This document shows, one piece after another, positions 1 through 5,686 of a stretch of DNA of 11,374 bases (position 1 is the stretch's first letter; the number at the start of each line of letters is the position of its first letter). The stretch covers positions 1 through 11,374 of the forward strand of contig JBEVMS010000319.1 of NCBI GenBank assembly GCA_040508515.1, read 5' to 3'. A program made the translations under genes and the position numbers. Under the pieces are notes generated by a model that did not search any database, was not told the DNA's origin, and saw nothing but the letters and a program-made list of their open reading frames with translations. Source of the DNA: JBEVMS01 sp040508515. GTDB lineage: Bacteria; Pseudomonadota; Gammaproteobacteria; Xanthomonadales; Rhodanobacteraceae.

Positions 1-447
1 CTGCACGACCTCTTGCCCGAGCGCCAACCGCACCACCGGGTGATTGCGCTGTTTCCCAATGCCACCGGCACCAAGCGTCTGCCGGGGCGCTGGTGGCTGG
101 ACTATATCGACGCGCTACGCGCCAACGACCCGACCCTGCGCTTTGTCGAGGTGGTCGCGGCGCACGGCCAATCGCAACTGGAATCGCGCCTGCCGGCTTT
201 TTTTTCCAGCGATGTCCGCAAGATGGCAGCGATGTTCGCGCAATGCACGGCTTACATCAGCGGCGATTGCGGGGTGATGCACCTGGCCGGCGCCAGCGGC
301 GTGCCGACGCTGGGTTTGTTTATGAAGCACAACCTGCCGCGCTACCGCCCCTACGGTCCGCACGACGGCGCGCTGTACGTGGGCGATCAGCCCGCCGCCG
401 ACGTGGCCCGGGCCAGCCAGTTGTTCCTGCGCGCCCTGCCACCCTGA
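1..447 (+). CDS. Family 9 glycosyltransferase (heptosyltransferase-like), C-terminal part
   Basis: The reading frame is open from the first base and ends at TGA 445-447, so the N-terminal half lies outside the window and 148 residues are visible. The fragment has the sugar-nucleotide-binding half of a GT-B fold glycosyltransferase. A strand followed by FPNATGTKR (fragment residues 18-26) fits the start of the C-terminal Rossmann domain. SGDCGVMHLAGASGVPTLGLF (residues 87-107) matches the family 9 signature SG/AD.G..HLA...G.PT..LF. Family 9 enzymes add heptose or related sugars from nucleotide donors during lipopolysaccharide core or other surface glycan synthesis, at the cytoplasmic face of the inner membrane. 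The acceptor cannot be told from this half. It lies 78 bases before hslV, on the same strand. No U-tract terminator is visible between them, so read-through into hslV is possible. Confidence 0.85.
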   Translation: MHDLLPERQPHHRVIALFPNATGTKRLPGRWWLDYIDALRANDPTLRFVEVVAAHGQSQLESRLPAFFSSDVRKMAAMFAQCTAYISGDCGVMHLAGASGVPTLGLFMKHNLPRYRPYGPHDGALYVGDQPAADVARASQLFLRALPP

Positions 448-464
448 GCGCGGACCGCCGCACG

Positions 465-493
465 CTTGCATTCGGCGGCGGCGGCCCCCACTA
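465..493 (+). promoter_or_regulatory. Candidate heat-shock (sigma-32-type) promoter of hslVU
   Basis: CTTGCAT at 465-471 and CCCCACTA at 486-493 are separated by 14 bases. The known sigma-32 pattern is CTTGAAA, about 11-16 bases, then CCCCATnT, and hslVU is a classic heat-shock operon. The predicted transcription start is near 499-500, giving a leader of roughly 26 bases. An inverted repeat, CCGCCG (455-460) with CGGCGG (473-478), overlaps the -35 element and has no T-run, so it is not a terminator. Two positions of the core motif deviate from consensus, so this is inferred from similarity and context. Confidence 0.5.
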
Positions 494-525
494 CACACTG
501 CTCGCGTCTTTTCGATAGAGCAGTC

Positions 526-1059
526 ATGGAATCCTTCCACGCCACCACCATCGTTTCCGTGCGCCGCAACGGCCGTATTGTGATCGGCGGCGACGGTCAG
601 GTCACCCTGGGCAACACGGTGATGAAGGCCAACGCGCGCAAGATCCGCCGGCTCGGCAAGGGCGACGTGCTGGCCGGTTTTGCCGGCGCCACCGCCGACG
701 CCTTCACCTTGTTCGAGCTGTTCGAGGAAAAGCTCGCCAAGCACGGCGCCAACCTCACCCGCGCCGCGGTGGAGCTGGCCAAGGAATGGCGCACCGACCG
801 CCGGCTGGGCCGGCTCGAAGCAATGCTGGCGGTGGCCGACAAGGACGCCTCCTTGCTGATCTCCGGCAACGGCGACGTGCTGGAACCCGAGCACGGCCTG
901 ATCGCGATCGGCTCCGGCGGCCCGTTCGCCCAATCGGCGGCGATGGCGCTGCTGGAAAACACCGAGCTGGACGCGCGCACCATCGTCGAAAAAGCGCTGA
1001 AGATCGCCGGCGACATCTGCATCTACACCAATCACAACCGCACCATCGAAGAACTCTGA
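526..1059 (+). CDS. hslV: HslV, proteolytic subunit of the HslUV (ClpQY) ATP-dependent protease
   Basis: This is a 177-residue threonine peptidase of the proteasome beta-subunit type. It forms a double hexameric ring that degrades proteins fed in by HslU in the cytoplasm. The sequence HATTIVSVRR places the catalytic Thr at residue 7, so the nascent chain has a six-residue propeptide, MESFHA, that must be removed. The E. coli protein has only Met there. Numbering from Thr7 as 1, Asp17 (GDGQ, residue 23) and Lys33 (residue 39) are present, as are the GFAG loop (51-54) and GSGG (129-132). The chosen start is ATG 526 because it gives the expected short propeptide, with a weak GAG ribosome site about six bases upstream. 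An in-frame TTG at 466 would add a long unconserved leader. hslU follows after 117 bases. Confidence 0.97.
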   Translation: MESFHATTIVSVRRNGRIVIGGDGQVTLGNTVMKANARKIRRLGKGDVLAGFAGATADAFTLFELFEEKLAKHGANLTRAAVELAKEWRTDRRLGRLEAMLAVADKDASLLISGNGDVLEPEHGLIAIGSGGPFAQSAAMALLENTELDARTIVEKALKIAGDICIYTNHNRTIEEL

Positions 1060-1110
1060 ACGGCGTTTTTCGATACGTCGCGCCGACGCCAACGTAGCTT
1101 TCAGCCGTTA

Positions 1111-1137
1111 TCCGGTGCGGCTGCGGTTTGCGCCGGA
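1111..1137 (+). other. Intercistronic hairpin between hslV and hslU
   Basis: The arms TCCGGTGC (1111-1118) and GCGCCGGA (1130-1137) pair over 8 bases, one of them G-U, around an 11-base loop. No T-run follows, so this is not an intrinsic terminator. It sits in the 117-base gap between the two genes and could stabilise or process the transcript. That role is an inference. Confidence 0.4.
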
Positions 1138-1176
1138 ATCATCCGCTAAGACCCCATCTGTTTCCCGGTGAACCTC

Positions 1177-2511
1177 ATGTCCGAACTCACCCCGCGTGAA
1201 ATCGTCAACGAACTCGACCGCTACATCATCGGCCAGCACGACGCCAAGCGCGCCGTGGCGATCGCCCTGCGCAACCGCTGGCGACGGATGCAGCTGGAGC
1301 CGGGCATGCGCGAAGAGGTCACCCCGAAGAACATCCTGATGATCGGCCCCACCGGCGTGGGCAAAACCGAGATCGCCCGGCGTCTGGCCAGCCTGGCCAA
1401 CGCGCCGTTCGTCAAGGTCGAGGCGACCAAGTTCACCGAGGTGGGCTATGTCGGCAAAGACGTCGAATCGATCATCCGCGATCTGGCCGACGTGTCCTAC
1501 AAGCTGACCCGCGAGCAGGCGGTCAAGCGCGTGCGCAGCCAGGCCGAGGACATGGCCGAGGACCGCATCCTGGACGCCTTGCTGCCGCGCCGGCAGTCGC
1601 CCAGCGATTGGAGCCACGATCCGGCGCCGGCGGCCGACAACGACACCCGCCAGAAACTGCGCAAGCAGCTGCGCGAAGGCAGCCTGGACGATCGCGAGAT
1701 CGAGCTGGATTTCGCTACCAACGTCGGGGTCGAGATCATGTCGCCGCCGGGGATGGAGGAAATGGGCCAACAACTGCGCCAGATGTTCCAGAACATCGGC
1801 GGCGGCAAGACCCAGAAGCGCAAGCTCAGCATCCAGGCCGCGCGCCCGCTGCTGATCGACGAGGAAGCCGGCAAGCTGCTCAACGATGAGGAAGTCCGTG
1901 CGCAGGCGGTGCACGCGGCCGAGCAGAACGGCATCGTCTTCATCGACGAGATCGACAAGGTCGCGCAGCGCTCCGACCACGGCCACGGCGGGGTCAGCCG
2001 CGAAGGCGTGCAGCGCGACCTGCTGCCGCTGGTGGAAGGCTCCACCGTGTCGACCAAGTTCGGCGTGATCAAGACCGACCACATCCTGTTCATCGCCTCG
2101 GGCGCGTTCTCGCTGGCCAAGCCGTCGGACCTGATTCCCGAGTTGCAGGGCCGGTTGCCGATCCGCGTCGAGCTGTCGGCGCTGTCGGTGGACGACTTCA
2201 AGCGGATCCTGCGCGAACCCAACAACGCGCTGACCAAGCAATACGTGGCGCTGCTGGGCACCGAGGGGGTCACCATCCACTTCGACGACAGCGGCGTGGA
2301 TCGGCTGGCCGAGGTGGCGTTCCAGGTCAACGAGCGTACCGAGAACATCGGCGCGCGCCGCCTGCACACCGTAATGGAGCGCCTGCTGGAAAAGATTTCT
2401 TACGAAGCTGCAGATAAGTCCGGCGAAAACTACCTGATTGACGCCGAATATGTTGACAAAAATCTCGGAAGTCTGGTGCAGGACGAGGATTTAAGTCGTT
2501 ACATCCTATAA
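1177..2511 (+). CDS. hslU: HslU, AAA+ unfoldase subunit of HslUV protease
   Basis: This 444-residue hexameric ATPase recognises, unfolds and threads substrates into HslV. It matches E. coli HslU (443 residues) along its whole length. Visible motifs are Walker A GPTGVGKT (57-64), the pore loop GYVG (90-93), Walker B IVFIDEID (253-260), GRLPIR (325-330) carrying the arginine finger, and the sensor-2 region GARRLH (392-397). The C-terminus, DLSRYIL, is the tail that docks into HslV. The variable I domain (about 110-240) is present. ATG 1177 gives MSELTPREIV, the conserved N-terminus, and is preceded by GGTGA at 1166-1170. An in-frame GTG at 1168 overlaps that ribosome site and is less likely. 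The last 40 or so codons become AT-rich, as described in the findings. Confidence 0.98.
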   Translation: MSELTPREIVNELDRYIIGQHDAKRAVAIALRNRWRRMQLEPGMREEVTPKNILMIGPTGVGKTEIARRLASLANAPFVKVEATKFTEVGYVGKDVESIIRDLADVSYKLTREQAVKRVRSQAEDMAEDRILDALLPRRQSPSDWSHDPAPAADNDTRQKLRKQLREGSLDDREIELDFATNVGVEIMSPPGMEEMGQQLRQMFQNIGGGKTQKRKLSIQAARPLLIDEEAGKLLNDEEVRAQAVHAAEQNGIVFIDEIDKVAQRSDHGHGGVSREGVQRDLLPLVEGSTVSTKFGVIKTDHILFIASGAFSLAKPSDLIPELQGRLPIRVELSALSVDDFKRILREPNNALTKQYVALLGTEGVTIHFDDSGVDRLAEVAFQVNERTENIGARRLHTVMERLLEKISYEAADKSGENYLIDAEYVDKNLGSLVQDEDLSRYIL

Positions 2512-2531
2512 ACATGGGTCACGGCCCAGTC

Positions 2532-2540
2532 TGTTAAAAT
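2532..2540 (+). promoter_or_regulatory. Extended -10 promoter candidate for the 205-residue protein gene
   Basis: TGTTAAAAT contains TG, one base, then TAAAAT, which fits the extended -10 pattern TGnTAnnnT. No convincing -35 lies 16-18 bases upstream, as is usual for extended -10 promoters. The expected start of transcription is about 2547, only about three bases before ATG 2550. The transcript would then be nearly leaderless. This is a sequence match only. Confidence 0.4.
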
Positions 2541-2549
2541 CTGCAGGGT

Positions 2550-3167
2550 ATGGGCAAGGTAATCGAACTTAAAACCGGCGGTCAGCGGGCTCAGCTGCGT
2601 GAAGCGCAGCAGCAGAAAACGTTGATTCGACTGTGGCGCGGCGATCTCGAGCATGGCAGCTTCTGCGGTTATGTCGGCGGAGTCGGCCGCGAGTTTTTTC
2701 TGCTTTGGGTGGTCGGCGACGGCGTCACCTACGATGGCATGTACGTGATGCGCCACCGTGATGTCAGCGAGCTGGAATCACCGGACAAGCACGCCCCTTT
2801 CCTGGAAAAAGCACTGGCGCTGAAGCGGATCGTGCCGACCCCGCCGGCCGCGTTCCCGCTGGACGATATCCACGAGGTAGTGCGGGCCGCTGGTGCGCAT
2901 TCACCGGTGATCGGCGTGCACGTGGACAGCGAGGACGAGGCCGAAGTCTGCTACATCGGCCGCCTGCTCAGCGTCGAGGAAGACGGCTTCAACCTGCAGG
3001 AAATCACCCCCGACGCCGAATGGCTGCGCGAGCCGTCGTTCTTCGCCTGGGATGAGGTTTCGACGATCAGCCTGGAAGACGGTTACGCCACCTCGCTGCT
3101 GGCCGTGGCCGGCGAAGTACCACCCTTGGAGCAGGGCGACGATTCGGGCGTGGGTCACGCCAACTGA
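2550..3167 (+). CDS. Uncharacterised protein with two tandem Sm/SH3-like beta-barrel segments
   Basis: I do not recognise a named family for this 205-residue soluble protein. It has no signal peptide or membrane segment. After a basic, Gln-rich start (1-25) it shows two similar blocks. One is CGYVGGVGREFFLL followed by YDGMYVMRHRDVSELE (39-76). The other is CYIGRLLSVEEDGFNL followed by SFFAWDEVSTISLE (134-176). Both go Cys-x-Gly or Cys-Tyr-Ile-Gly, hydrophobic strand, turn, strand, then a D-V-S pattern ending in a Leu-Glu pair. The alternating strands suggest small barrels of the Sm or SH3 type; that is inference. The linker is helical (about 80-116) and the tail is acidic. ATG 2550 is bounded by an in-frame TAA at 2535-2537, so the start is well fixed. 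The AGGG just before it is too close to be a normal ribosome site. It follows hslU by 38 bases on the same strand. Confidence 0.85.
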   Translation: MGKVIELKTGGQRAQLREAQQQKTLIRLWRGDLEHGSFCGYVGGVGREFFLLWVVGDGVTYDGMYVMRHRDVSELESPDKHAPFLEKALALKRIVPTPPAAFPLDDIHEVVRAAGAHSPVIGVHVDSEDEAEVCYIGRLLSVEEDGFNLQEITPDAEWLREPSFFAWDEVSTISLEDGYATSLLAVAGEVPPLEQGDDSGVGHAN

Positions 3168-3346
3168 GCGTTCGCTGATGTCGGCCGCGCCCGGTGCGAA
3201 ATGGTTTGCGGCGCCGAGTCAGCCTACCGATTTGCTGCGTGGTTGGATGGCCTTTTCGTAGCGGGTTGCCGTAAGGGTCTACGGCGTCCGCTGAATATCG
3301 ACAAAGGCATCCTTGCATCGTCCACTCAGTGGATGGCGTTACGTCA

Positions 3347-3362
3347 CCGTGCGATCGCACGG
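3347..3362. repeat. Perfect 16-base palindrome CCGTGCGATCGCACGG
   Basis: The two 8-base halves are exact reverse complements with no spacer, and the core is GCGATCGC. It lies in non-coding DNA between convergent genes, about 180 bases after the end of the 205-residue gene and 93 bases beyond the stop of the glutathione transferase gene. It could be a protein-binding site or simply part of a folded 3' region. Nothing in the sequence decides this. Confidence 0.55.
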
Positions 3363-3390
3363 CGCAGTTTCCTTCCTCACAAGAGCTTCA

Positions 3391-3411
3391 GCAGCGCCAC
3401 GACGGCGCTGC
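3391..3411 (+). terminator. Strong hairpin, possible weak terminator of the 205-residue gene
   Basis: GCAGCGCC (3391-3398) and GGCGCTGC (3404-3411) form a perfect 8-base stem around the loop ACGAC. The nearest T-run, TTTT at 3418-3421, starts seven bases after the stem, too far for a standard intrinsic terminator. It may protect the 3' end of the plus-strand transcript. On the minus strand no T-run follows it either. Confidence 0.3.
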
Positions 3412-3454
3412 CATCCATTTTCGCAGCCGCCCGCGATGCGGCTAAGCGCCGGGT

Positions 3455-4144
3455 TCAGCGCTGCCCGAACAGCAGCCGGCGCGCTTCCTCATCCTGGGTC
3501 AGGTCGATCGTCTGCACCTGCGCGGCGTGGGCGTAGGCGCGCACGGTGGCCGGTCGCGCCGCGATCGCCTCGAACCAGCGCTTGAGGTGGGGAAAATCCT
3601 CCAGCGTCATGCTTTGCGCCGCGTAGGGCACGATCCACGGGTAAGCTGCCATGTCGGCGATCGAATAGTCCGCGCCGGCGAGGAAGGCGTCGGTGGCGCC
3701 CAACTGCTTGTCCAGCACGCCGTACAGCCGCCGGGTTTCGTTGACGTAGCGATCGATTGCGTAGGGAATCTTCTCCGGCGCGTAACGGTTGAAGTGATGG
3801 TTCTGCCCCAGCATCGGACCGTGCCCGCCGACCTGCCAGAACAGCCACTCCAGTGTGCGGTTGCGCTGTCGCGGTTCGCGCGCCAGGAAGGCGCCGGTTT
3901 TCTCGGCCAGGTACAGCAAGATCGCGCCGGATTCGAACACGCTGATCGGGGCGCCGCCATCGGCTGGCTGCTGGTCAACGATCGCCGGGATGCGGTTATT
4001 GGGCGAAATCGCAAGGAATTCGGCGCTGAACTGCTCGCCGCGACCGATGTTGATCGGCTGCAGGCGATAGGCCAGCCCGGCTTCTTCCAGAAATAGGCTT
4101 ATCTTGTGGCCGTTGGGGGTAGGCCAGTAATACAGGTCGATCAT
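3455..4144 (-). CDS. yfcG: YfcG-type (nu-class) glutathione transferase / disulfide-bond oxidoreductase
   Basis: This 229-residue cytoplasmic protein has an N-terminal thioredoxin-like domain (1 to about 85) and a C-terminal helical domain (about 90-205). MIDLYYWPTPNGHKISLFLEEAGL closely matches E. coli YfcG, with Thr9 and Asn11 where YfcG holds glutathione. Pro53 (RIPAIVD) is the cis-proline, and Glu71-Ser72 (FESGAILLYLAEKTG) bind the glutathione gamma-glutamyl group. The family motif WQVGGHGPMLGQNHHFN (103-119) is intact. The protein has no cysteine, as expected for an enzyme that reduces disulfides with two bound glutathiones rather than an active-site thiol. Activity is inferred from the family. 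It is slightly longer than E. coli YfcG (215) at the C-terminus. ATG 4144 has AAGGA eight bases upstream (plus-strand TCCTT at 4153-4157). It is transcribed away from rbsK. Confidence 0.92.
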   Translation of the reverse strand: MIDLYYWPTPNGHKISLFLEEAGLAYRLQPINIGRGEQFSAEFLAISPNNRIPAIVDQQPADGGAPISVFESGAILLYLAEKTGAFLAREPRQRNRTLEWLFWQVGGHGPMLGQNHHFNRYAPEKIPYAIDRYVNETRRLYGVLDKQLGATDAFLAGADYSIADMAAYPWIVPYAAQSMTLEDFPHLKRWFEAIAARPATVRAYAHAAQVQTIDLTQDEEARRLLFGQR

Positions 4145-4254
4145 GCGCTGGGTCCTTACATGAGGGCGGTGAACACCGGGGGAGGCGGTGACATTGACCT
4201 GTGAGTTCGGGCCGGGCTAGACCATTTCAAGGCGGGCGAAAAATGTTGCAGCGC

Positions 4255-4274
4255 ATGTAGGGTAATTCCTACAT
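4255..4274. promoter_or_regulatory. Operator-like inverted repeat in the yfcG-rbsK divergent region
   Basis: ATGTAGG (4255-4261) and CCTACAT (4268-4274) are perfect 7-base arms separated by 6 bases. The centre is about 107 bases before the rbsK start and 120 bases before the yfcG start, close to the middle of the 227-base divergent gap. It lacks the central CG typical of LacI-family sites such as RbsR operators. The GTAGG...CCTAC half-sites look more like those of NarL/LuxR-type regulators, which is only an impression. A stem-loop in RNA is the alternative. No convincing -35/-10 pair can be assigned nearby. Confidence 0.5.
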
Positions 4275-4371
4275 ACCGGATATTCTTATGCGTTGGCTTG
4301 CCACCCAGCCGTAGAAACGCCACTCGCGTGGGGACTCGTGGGCGAGGCAATCGAGAACGGAGTGACGAGCG

Positions 4372-5262
4372 ATGACCCGAGTTGTAGTGGTCGGCAGTAT
4401 CAATATGGATCTGGTAACGGTGGCATCGCGATTCGCGGCGCCCGGCGAAACCATTCTGGGCGAGCGGTTCCTGACCATACCCGGCGGCAAGGGGGCCAAT
4501 CAGGCGGTGGCCGCGGCGCGGCTGGGCGCGCAGGTGAGCATGGTCGGCGCGGTCGGTGACGATGCCTTCGGCGAGCAGTTGTATGCCGGTCTGGCCAACG
4601 AAGGCATTGCGTTGCAGCATGTGCGGCGGGTCGAGGGCGGCAGCGGCAGCGCCTCGATCACCGTGGCCGGCGGCGAGAACCAGATCGTCATCGTGCCTGG
4701 CGCCAACGCCTGCGTCAGCCCGGCCCAGGTCGAGGCGGCCGCATCGCTGATCGGCCAGGCCGATGTGGCGCTGGTGCAGATGGAAGTGCCGCTGGAGACG
4801 GTCGAGGCCACCCTGCGACTGGGCCACAAGCTGGGCGTGCCGGTGATCTTGAATCCCGCCCCGGCGCAGCCGCTGCCGCTGGAATGGCTGCGACTGGCGC
4901 GTTACCTCACCCCCAACCAGCACGAGCTGGCGATCCTGTTGGGTGCCGATCCGGCCGAGGACTTCAAAGCGCTGATGCGCCGCGCGCCGGCACCGCTGGT
5001 GCTGACTCGCGGCAGCGAGGGCGCCTGGTACCGCGAGGATGGCGAGCCGCAGCACCAGGCCGGTTTCCGCGTCGCAGTGGTCGACAGCACCGGTGCCGGC
5101 GACACCTTCAACGCCGCGCTGGCGGTGTTCCTCAAACAGGGTCTGCCGACTGCGGTGCACAAGGCCTGCGCCGCCGCCGCGCTATCGGTGTCGCGGCTGG
5201 GCGCCCAGGGCGGCATGCCCGGGCTGGCCGACGTCGAATCCCTACTGCAACAACAACCCTGA
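4372..5262 (+). CDS. rbsK: Ribokinase
   Basis: This 296-residue PfkB-family sugar kinase phosphorylates ribose to ribose 5-phosphate with ATP in the cytoplasm, feeding the pentose phosphate pathway and nucleotide synthesis. The N-terminal signature GSINMDLV (8-15) and the sugar-binding GGKGANQAVAAARLG (38-52) are typical of ribokinase rather than fructokinase. NPAPA (161-165) and TPNQHE (180-185) lie in the central sheet. The C-terminal PfkB signature DSTGAGDTFNAAL (238-250) carries the anion hole and the catalytic base Asp244. Length is normal (E. coli 309). ATG 4372 is preceded by GGAG at 4359-4362. It is the first gene of the rbs operon, with rbsD starting 18 bases after its stop. In E. 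coli the kinase is near the end of the operon, so the order differs. Confidence 0.96.
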   Translation: MTRVVVVGSINMDLVTVASRFAAPGETILGERFLTIPGGKGANQAVAAARLGAQVSMVGAVGDDAFGEQLYAGLANEGIALQHVRRVEGGSGSASITVAGGENQIVIVPGANACVSPAQVEAAASLIGQADVALVQMEVPLETVEATLRLGHKLGVPVILNPAPAQPLPLEWLRLARYLTPNQHELAILLGADPAEDFKALMRRAPAPLVLTRGSEGAWYREDGEPQHQAGFRVAVVDSTGAGDTFNAALAVFLKQGLPTAVHKACAAAALSVSRLGAQGGMPGLADVESLLQQQP

Positions 5263-5280
5263 CCGCCCGCCGAGAAATAC

Positions 5281-5679
5281 ATGAAACGTAATGGACTCTT
5301 GCACGCCGAACTGAACCGGGTGATCGCCGCCATGGGGCATACCGACACCTTGGTGATCGCCGATGTCGGCTTGCCGATTCCGCCCGGCGTGCCATGTATC
5401 GACCTGGCCGTGCTGCCCGGCCTGCCCAGCTTCACGCAGTTGTTCGAGGCGGTCTGGGCCGAGCTGGCGGTGGAGGCGGTCACCGTGGCCAGCGAAATCC
5501 ATGCCCGCAATCCGGCGATGGTCGCGCTGAGCGAGCGGCTCAAAGGCGAGGGCGTGCCGTTGACCGAAGTCGCCCATACGCAGTTCAAACAGCACTGCGC
5601 CAAGGCCTACGCGATCGTGCGCACCGGCGAAACATCGCCCTACTGCAATATGATTCTGCATGCCGGAGTCACCTTCTGA
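5281..5679 (+). CDS. rbsD: D-ribose pyranase
   Basis: This 132-residue protein interconverts the beta-pyranose and beta-furanose forms of ribose, supplying the furanose that ribokinase uses. The sequence matches E. coli RbsD (139 residues) throughout: GHTDTL with the catalytic His20, ADVGLPIP with Asp28, ARNPAM (75-80), His99 in VAHTQFK, and the C-terminal SPYCNMILHAGVTF (119-132) with Tyr121 at the active site. It acts as a ring-shaped oligomer in the cytoplasm. It is a few residues shorter than E. coli, mostly in the loop around residues 88-94. The start ATG 5281 gives the usual MK..G N-terminus. The stop overlaps the ribosome site of rbsA, so the two are translationally close. Confidence 0.96.
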   Translation: MKRNGLLHAELNRVIAAMGHTDTLVIADVGLPIPPGVPCIDLAVLPGLPSFTQLFEAVWAELAVEAVTVASEIHARNPAMVALSERLKGEGVPLTEVAHTQFKQHCAKAYAIVRTGETSPYCNMILHAGVTF

Positions 5680-5686
5680 GGTTCTC

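Larger units (their letters stand above)
3168..3454. other. Hairpin-rich non-coding region between convergent genes
   Basis: I see no gene in these 287 bases. Reading frames here have no ribosome site or recognisable protein. The region separates the plus-strand 205-residue gene from the minus-strand glutathione transferase. It holds several perfect inverted repeats: GCCGTA/TACGGC (3268-3285, 6-base loop), TCCACT/AGTGGA (3321-3333, 1-base centre), a 16-base palindrome (3347-3362), GCAGCGCC/GGCGCTGC (3391-3411), and AGCCGC/GCGGCT (3425-3443, 7-base loop). The octamer TGGATGGC occurs at 3244-3251 and 3330-3337, and its complement at 3410-3417. No canonical terminator with an adjacent T-run is present. 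Confidence 0.6.

Noticed and set aside
1168..1176. GTG start for hslU, nine bases upstream of the chosen ATG
   Set aside because: The GTG lies inside GGTGA, the likely ribosome site, and the ATG gives the conserved MSELTPREIV N-terminus.
1108..2367. Long open frame on the minus strand opposite hslU (and similar ones opposite hslV, rbsK, rbsA and rbsB)
   Set aside because: They are antisense frames kept open by high GC in the third codon position. The proteins are rich in Arg, Ala, His or Ser with no family motif, while the plus-strand frames encode well-conserved enzymes.
2453..2512. TTGACA and TATAAA as a paired promoter
   Set aside because: The spacing between them is 48 bases, and neither has a matching partner at 16-18 bases. 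They are kept only as part of the AT-rich dip.
4194..4223. TTGACC (4194-4199) and TAGACC (4218-4223) as a promoter for rbsK
   Set aside because: The -35 is good but the -10 matches only three of six positions and the 18-base spacer is not ideal. It is too weak to list, though it would place the inverted repeat just downstream of the start.
4322..4342. Near-tandem repeat ACTCGCGTGGG / ACTCGTGGG upstream of rbsK
   Set aside because: It is short, imperfect and GC-rich; chance is likely and no function is suggested.
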